Source: Paenibacillus sp. ACRRY | Lineage (GTDB): Bacteria; Bacillota; Bacilli; Paenibacillales; Paenibacillaceae | Direction: 5' to 3' | Length of the DNA: 64,000 nt | Assembly: GCF_022346995.1 (NCBI RefSeq) | Contig: NZ_JAKRNM010000008.1 | Location: 62,001 to 126,000 of the forward strand | Part shown: positions 59,203 to 64,000 of the stretch, piece after piece | How positions within the stretch are numbered: position 1 is the first letter of the stretch | Layout of the letters: every line of letters begins with the position of its first letter | The notes under the pieces: generated by a model | What the model saw: the letters and a program-made list of their open reading frames with translations, nothing else | Databases searched by the model: none | Told to the model about the DNA's origin: nothing | Program-made: the position numbers and the translations under genes

Positions 59203-60765
59203 TTGAATAAAAGAATCAAATTTGTAAGCGTTATCTTACTGGCTGTAAGTTTAACGGCAAGCTTGCTTACCGGATGCACTTCCGAGACGAACACCTCAAG
59301 CCCGAGTTCTAATGCAGGAGAAACGCCGGGAGCTAACTCCAATCCAATCGAAATCTCCTGGGGCATTCACTTTGCCGCAGATGGAGTTGTGAATGACTCG
59401 GAGGTTCAGAAGTGGCTGGAGCAGAAGTTTAATGTAAAGATCAAACCCGTGAAGGTAACGGACGCCAGTATCGCTTCCGGGGATATACCAGACATATTCA
59501 TGCTCGGTGATCCTTCCAATGTAATCGCTTACCAAAATCAGGGCGTGTTAATGAGCATTGATCAGAACATGTTGAAGGAGAAAATGCCGGAGTATTACGC
59601 GGATATTGAGAAAAAGAAAGAGCTTTTCCAAACCGTTACCGTTAATAACGAGCTGTGGGCTATCCCGATGTTTATCGATTTGAAGCCTTACGATCTGGGG
59701 ATGTTGTGGCGTAAGGACTGGCTGGACCAGGTCGGCATTCAGAAAGTCCCGGAGACGTTGGATGAATTCGAGGAAGCCGTTTATGCCTTTGCACAAAAAG
59801 ATCCGGACGGTAACGGTGTGAAGGATACGTACGGTTTGACTGGAACGGCTACGTCCACGTGGTCATCCGGGTTTTATTCCATCTTCGGTGCATTCGGTGT
59901 GGAGCCGACCATGTGGATGGAGAGGGATGGTCAGATTGTAAACGGATCGATCATGCCTGAGACCAAGGAAGCCTTGGCGAAGCTGCGCAAATGGTATGAG
60001 GATGGGGTCATCGATCCGGAATTTATTACAGATACACAGGATTCATATCGTAAAAAACTGTATAACAACCGGATCGGCGTTATTGAAGAGCAGATTAGCA
60101 AAGGCGCTCTGCCGGAATCTGCAACAGTCAAGGAAATGCTGGCACTAAATCCGGATGCCAAGATGACATTTTCCAAAAATCCGAAGGGACCTGGCGGTGA
60201 TGGCTCATGGGATTGGGGAATCAAGAGCAATTTCCTGGTTATCGGCAGCAAAGTCAAGGATCAGCCTGAGAAGCTTGAGAAGCTGTTCGAAATTTTACAG
60301 GCACAGAGCAATGATGAAGAGACCATCAATATGACCAGCCTTGGTGTAAAGGGGGAGCAATGGGATTTTGCTGAGAGCGGGGCTACCTCGGGGGCGACTA
60401 TATTCCTGCCTGGATTCGACAAGCAGGAGCAGCGTGATCAACTGGGAATCCGCCTGTTCTCTTTTGGTAACATTACCACCCAGGCTTATCGGGACAAATA
60501 TTCCGATCCGAAGCTGAATGAGGCGGTCAAAAAGTATTCATCTGCTCCAAGATGGACCGATGCGCTGCTATTCTCTGTGCTGCCTTCGGACGGAAAATAC
60601 AAACAGGAATTGACGTCACTCATGCAAAAATATTTCGCACAAATCATCAGCGGTGAAATTCCTCTGACTGAGTTTGATACATTCGTAACGGAATGGAAGG
60701 CAAAAGGCGGCGATGAATTAACGAAGGAAGCCAATGAAATGTACCAAGCACAATTCAAAAAATAA
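59203..60765 (+). CDS. Extracellular solute-binding lipoprotein of a sugar ABC importer
   Basis: Binding protein of 520 residues, resembling LplA and other family 1 sugar-binding proteins of Bacillota. The signal ends in the lipobox LLTGC (Cys25), followed by a Ser/Thr linker. EISWGIHFAADGV opens the mature domain; DPDGNGVKDTYGLTG is the EF-hand-like signature of this family. The start is TTG 59203, with GGGGGTAGG upstream. The permease genes follow at 60849 and 61768. No ATPase gene is present; MsmX-type shared ATPases usually serve such systems. Confidence 0.9.
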   Translation: MNKRIKFVSVILLAVSLTASLLTGCTSETNTSSPSSNAGETPGANSNPIEISWGIHFAADGVVNDSEVQKWLEQKFNVKIKPVKVTDASIASGDIPDIFMLGDPSNVIAYQNQGVLMSIDQNMLKEKMPEYYADIEKKKELFQTVTVNNELWAIPMFIDLKPYDLGMLWRKDWLDQVGIQKVPETLDEFEEAVYAFAQKDPDGNGVKDTYGLTGTATSTWSSGFYSIFGAFGVEPTMWMERDGQIVNGSIMPETKEALAKLRKWYEDGVIDPEFITDTQDSYRKKLYNNRIGVIEEQISKGALPESATVKEMLALNPDAKMTFSKNPKGPGGDGSWDWGIKSNFLVIGSKVKDQPEKLEKLFEILQAQSNDEETINMTSLGVKGEQWDFAESGATSGATIFLPGFDKQEQRDQLGIRLFSFGNITTQAYRDKYSDPKLNEAVKKYSSAPRWTDALLFSVLPSDGKYKQELTSLMQKYFAQIISGEIPLTEFDTFVTEWKAKGGDELTKEANEMYQAQFKK

Positions 60766-60848
60766 CCCTGACTTGGCTAGGCCACCTGTGAGGGCGTAAT
60801 CATCCCTTGCGGGAGGGCTGGCGGTTTGGTTTAACAAGGAAGTGCGCC

Positions 60849-61748
60849 ATGAAAACGATAAAAAAACACGGAGAGCTGCTTTTATTATTTCTGTTCGCCT
60901 TCGCATTCTTCGTCGTATTTAAATACGGCCCATTATATGGAGTCGTCATTGCCTTCAAGGATTTCCGGGTCGTCGACGGCATATGGGGGAGTCCGTGGGT
61001 CGGTTTCCGCCATTTTCAAGAAATATTTCAGAATGGGGACTTTTATCGATTACTTAAAAATACCCTGCTCCTGAATTTGTATCAGATGATCTTTGCTTTT
61101 CCCGCACCAATCATACTGGCAATTTTGCTTAACGAGGTGAGGTCAAGGTATTTCCAGCGGTTCATCCAGACGACCATGTACTTGCCTCATTTTGTATCGT
61201 GGGTCGTCATGTCCGGGCTGATTATTTATTTTCTCTCTCCCACGTCAGGCGTTGTAGGGGAAATTGTGAAATGGTTCGGAGGGGAACCTGTCTTTTATAT
61301 GGGGAAGAAGGAATATTTCCGCCCAATCATAGTCATTTCTTCAATTCTCAAGGATATCGGCTGGGGCTCGATTATATACTTTGCTGCTTTGGCAGCGATC
61401 AACCCGGAGCTGCATGAATCGGCCGTCATCGATGGAGCCAATCGGTGGCAGCGAATCATTCGAATTAATATCCCATCCATTATGCCCACGGTCGCTATTA
61501 TGTTCATCCTGAGTCTTGGTGGTTTCCTTAGCGCAAACTTCGAACAAATCATCAATCTGTTAAACCCGGTCAATTACGAAACGGGTGACGTCATCGATAC
61601 TTATGTCTACCGGGTAGGTCTGCAGCAGTTTCAGTACAGCTACACGGCGGCCATAGGCTTGTTTAAATCGCTGGTGGGGCTCCTGCTGATTCTGGGGGCT
61701 AATCTGACCGTGCGAAAATTGAGCCGCGGCGAGAGCGGTCTATGGTAA
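60849..61748 (+). CDS. ABC sugar permease (LplB type)
   Basis: Membrane permease of 299 residues with six helices. The EAA loop reads ALAAINPELHESAVIDGANR before the last helices, and KYGPLYGVVIAFKDF near the N-terminus is typical of LplB-like proteins. The start is ATG 60849, with AAGGAAG 7 bp upstream; an upstream frame extension adds 14 residues with no family support. It follows the binding protein and precedes the second permease by 19 bp. Confidence 0.9.
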   Translation: MKTIKKHGELLLLFLFAFAFFVVFKYGPLYGVVIAFKDFRVVDGIWGSPWVGFRHFQEIFQNGDFYRLLKNTLLLNLYQMIFAFPAPIILAILLNEVRSRYFQRFIQTTMYLPHFVSWVVMSGLIIYFLSPTSGVVGEIVKWFGGEPVFYMGKKEYFRPIIVISSILKDIGWGSIIYFAALAAINPELHESAVIDGANRWQRIIRINIPSIMPTVAIMFILSLGGFLSANFEQIINLLNPVNYETGDVIDTYVYRVGLQQFQYSYTAAIGLFKSLVGLLLILGANLTVRKLSRGESGLW

Positions 61749-61767
61749 AGGCAGGAGGAAGACAGTC

Positions 61768-62637
61768 ATGAAAACAAAAAGATGGCAAGAGCTCATTGCA
61801 CCCGCCATGATCTACCTTATATTGTCCATCCTGGCACTCATCGTTGTGTACCCATTCATTCATGTCCTGTCCGTCTCCTTCAGTGGTAGGGGAGAAGCAC
61901 TTCGAAGCGGATTTCATTTTTATCCTCGAGATTTCGAGTGGGAAGCCTACCGCGGGCTGCTGGACTATCCGCTAATCTGGTCAGGATATGCGAATACGCT
62001 GTTTCGGATGGTCGTTGGGACGGCCTTAACACTTCTCGTTACTATCTGCGCCGCTTATCCGCTCTCCCGTCCCGATCTGCCCATGAAGCGGCTGCTGATC
62101 ATGCTGCTGTTGTTCACGATGATCTTCGATGGCGGGATTGTCCCGCAATATCTATTGATAAAAGAACTGCATCTGCTTAACACGCACTGGGTCTATGTGC
62201 TGCCATCCGCTGCCAATGCTTTTCATGTACTTGTGATGATTTCGTTTTTCCGCTCCGTTCCGGATGCGCTGATCGAAGCAGCTCGTATCGACGGGGCAAG
62301 GGACTTGCGAATTCTGTTCCGTATCCTGCTCCCGCTGTCCATTCCGTCTCTTGTGACGATCGGGCTCTGGAATCTGGTTTACCACATTAATGCGTTTATG
62401 GATAACCTGCTTTACGTCACCGATTCATCCAAATTCGTGCTGCAGCAGGTTGTCCGCCAGATCCTCATCGAGAGCAAACTCGACCCGTTTACTACGGCGA
62501 CGCTTGCAACACCGCCTGCGCCGGAGAGCTTGAAAATGGCGGCTGTCATTGTCAGCTCCTTGCCGGTAATCGTCATGTATCCTTTCCTGCTTCGATATTT
62601 CGAAAAAGGAACCATGATTGGGTCTGTAAAAGGGTAG
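61768..62637 (+). CDS. ABC sugar permease (LplC type)
   Basis: Second permease of 289 residues with six helices. The EAA motif region is FFRSVPDALIEAARIDGARD, and IVVYPFIHVLSVSFS near the N-terminus marks the LplC/AraQ group. The start is ATG 61768, with GGAGGAAG upstream. It pairs with the LplB-type subunit to form the membrane channel. The secreted beta-helix gene follows 51 bp later. Confidence 0.9.
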   Translation: MKTKRWQELIAPAMIYLILSILALIVVYPFIHVLSVSFSGRGEALRSGFHFYPRDFEWEAYRGLLDYPLIWSGYANTLFRMVVGTALTLLVTICAAYPLSRPDLPMKRLLIMLLLFTMIFDGGIVPQYLLIKELHLLNTHWVYVLPSAANAFHVLVMISFFRSVPDALIEAARIDGARDLRILFRILLPLSIPSLVTIGLWNLVYHINAFMDNLLYVTDSSKFVLQQVVRQILIESKLDPFTTATLATPPAPESLKMAAVIVSSLPVIVMYPFLLRYFEKGTMIGSVKG

Positions 62638-62688
62638 TGATCGTGCGCGTTATATCTGATTGATCTTATAAGGGAGGTATTTCCGAAG

Positions 62689-64000
62689 ATGATGAGGAGA
62701 CGGATCATTATTGCATTAATTCTGGTGTTGTTGGTGGGGTGTCTGCCGGTTACGGGAGCGAATGCGGAAGATGCGGTGAACCCTGGTACTGTCTTTTATA
62801 TTTCCAATAATGGTGACGATTCGAATCCGGGAACGGAAGCCGCTCCATTCCGTACACTTGAGAAGGCCAGGGATGCGATCCGGCAATTGAAGAAGGGTTC
62901 CGGGCTTCCTGAAGGCGGTGTGACGGTCTATTTAAGGGGCGGCACCTACAATAGAAGCGAAAGTTTTCTTCTGGAGGAACAGGACTCCGGTACGGAGAAT
63001 AAGCGGATAACCTACAAGGCTTATCCCGGAGAAAGCGTACGGTTGAACGGCGGTCTGGAGCTTCAAAAAAGCTGGTTTTCTCCGGTAACGGACACGAATG
63101 TCCTGGACCGAATCATCAGTGCGGATGCCAGAACGAAGGTTCTGCAGGCAGACCTGAAAGCTCAAGGCATCACCGATTACGGTGTAATGAGCCGGCATGG
63201 TTATTACAAAGCCAATGACGTCAGTCAGGTTCCTCCGATGGAGCTGTATGTCGAAGGTCAAGGCATGACCCTTGCCCGCTGGCCAAATAATGGAACGGTC
63301 CAGATGGGTACCATCACGGATCCCGGACCTACCCGCAGTGATCCAGATTTGCAGACACGCGGCGGGACCTTTACCTACAATTATGAAAGACCGGATCTCT
63401 GGGAAGAGGCGGATGACATCTGGTTGGATGGCATATTCGGTTACAGCTGGGAATGGTCGTACAACCAAGTGGCATCCATCGATACAAGCAACAAGACGAT
63501 TACCTTGGCATACGGAGAGATGAGCGGTCTGTTTACCAACTGGTACCCGGACTTCCATTTTGCCCAGAACCTGCTTGAGGAGATCGATATGCCAGGTGAA
63601 TATTACATCGACCGGAAGCAAGGCAAACTCTACTTTATGCCGACGGCTGCCTTTGAAAGTGATCATCCTGAGATCATGGTTACAATGCTTAAAACACCGA
63701 TGATTAACGCGAACAATCTTTCGCATGTGACCTTTGAGGACCTGATCCTGGAGAATGGCCGGGACTCCGCTGCAGTCATTATGGGCGGGGACAGCGTCCG
63801 ATTGGAGCACTGCGAAATACGGAATTTCTCCAATGGGGGCGTTTTGATTAATACGCAGAGCCGCTGGCTGTATAACGACTTTGCCAAAGTGGACGGAGTT
63901 AATCATGCGGTGAGCAGCTCCCATATTCATCACATCGGCGGGACCGGGGTGATTCTGAATGGGGGAGATAAGAAGACGCTTGAGCCAGGCAACAATGTCG
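62689..64000 (+). CDS. Secreted right-handed beta-helix protein, partial at window edge
   Basis: The reading frame is open to the window end (about 437 residues seen). A hydrophobic signal (RIIIALILVLLVGCLPV) begins it, then the repeat-protein opening YISNNGDDSNPGTEAAPFRT, GGVTVYLRGGTYN and later LSHVTFEDLILENGR and HIHHIGGTGVILNG, the pattern of right-handed beta-helix polysaccharide-degrading proteins. LVGC may be a lipobox or just part of a signal. The start is ATG 62689, with AAGGGAGG upstream. It is most likely a polysaccharide lyase or glycosidase supplying the importer; the polymer (pectin-, alginate- or glycosaminoglycan-like) is unknown. Confidence 0.8.
   Translation, partial: MMRRRIIIALILVLLVGCLPVTGANAEDAVNPGTVFYISNNGDDSNPGTEAAPFRTLEKARDAIRQLKKGSGLPEGGVTVYLRGGTYNRSESFLLEEQDSGTENKRITYKAYPGESVRLNGGLELQKSWFSPVTDTNVLDRIISADARTKVLQADLKAQGITDYGVMSRHGYYKANDVSQVPPMELYVEGQGMTLARWPNNGTVQMGTITDPGPTRSDPDLQTRGGTFTYNYERPDLWEEADDIWLDGIFGYSWEWSYNQVASIDTSNKTITLAYGEMSGLFTNWYPDFHFAQNLLEEIDMPGEYYIDRKQGKLYFMPTAAFESDHPEIMVTMLKTPMINANNLSHVTFEDLILENGRDSAAVIMGGDSVRLEHCEIRNFSNGGVLINTQSRWLYNDFAKVDGVNHAVSSSHIHHIGGTGVILNGGDKKTLEPGNNV

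Noticed and set aside
62932..63933. 333-codon minus-strand frame opposite the beta-helix gene
   Set aside because: The plus-strand frame has a signal peptide, ribosome site and beta-helix patterns; the minus frame has no support.
1..64000. Search for CRISPR arrays, tRNA/rRNA genes, insertion sequences or prophage
   Set aside because: No repeat-spacer pattern, no rRNA- or tRNA-like sequence, no transposase with terminal repeats and no phage structural genes were seen by reading; a tRNA scan and IS database search would be decisive.

Overview
The window looks like 64 kb of Paenibacillus chromosome (low-to-mid GC Bacillota). I infer this from strong AGGAGG-type ribosome sites with frequent GTG/TTG starts, CcpA-type cre sites, a Fur box, a membrane-anchored AraC regulator beside a three-gene sugar ABC importer, an E. 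coli-type speD, YpsA, YwqG and Btr homologues, and several Paenibacillus-typical glycan genes. No rRNA, tRNA, CRISPR array, insertion sequence or prophage is visible. About 63 protein genes can be supported. The last one runs off the right edge.

Layout. 1-6.5 kb: a LysR regulator with a rhodanese gene, a divergent DHA2-type efflux pump/LysR pair, a PAF-acetylhydrolase-like lipase and a SatA-type acetyltransferase. 6.6-10.8 kb: an AraC regulator divergent from a GH43 beta-xylosidase and an MFS sugar transporter, with three cre-like sites between them. 11-17.8 kb: mixed housekeeping genes (hydrolase, DUF1272, Lrp, GNAT, two DinB proteins, YwqG) and a coiled-coil gene translationally coupled to an Amt ammonium channel. 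17.97-23.5 kb: a run of kinase-fold (APH) protein, VanR-like regulator, VanS-like kinase, a second sensor that has lost its phosphoacceptor His and its ATPase domain, and a class A penicillin-binding protein. 23.6-33.9 kb: a DUF2569 membrane protein, a split ThrE-type exporter, an MccF-like LD-carboxypeptidase, an ECF sigma/DUF4179 anti-sigma pair, ankyrin and GNAT-Nudix fusion genes, speD, ypsA (apparently with a CTG start) and an RluA-type pseudouridine synthase.

34-40.8 kb: a surface-glycan block (GT-D glycosyltransferase, rhamnosyltransferase-like enzyme, UDP-HexNAc 4,6-dehydratase, UDP-sugar 6-dehydrogenase, methyltransferase, GT2-TPR protein). 40.9-46.7 kb: a DUF5412 membrane protein, an orphan C-terminal fragment of an Rpn nuclease, RecQ, and a B12-binding radical SAM protein, followed by an unusual stack of hairpins. 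47-52.4 kb: an AT-rich accessory stretch of small membrane/secreted unknowns with a phosphatase, Nudix and CPT-like kinase. 52.7-56.3 kb: a Fur-box operon with a siderophore-binding lipoprotein, a FhuF-like reductase and a Btr-type AraC regulator whose sensor domain resembles the operon's own binding protein. 56.5-64 kb: a membrane AraC regulator divergent from a sugar ABC importer (no ATPase gene) and a secreted beta-helix protein, probably a polysaccharide-uptake locus.

The most interesting points are the kinase-less sensor inside the VanRS-PBP operon, the duplicated receptor/sensor fold in the iron operon, the solo Rpn C-terminal gene (which resembles the known intragenic Rpn antitoxins), the CTG start of ypsA and the coiled-coil/Amt pair.
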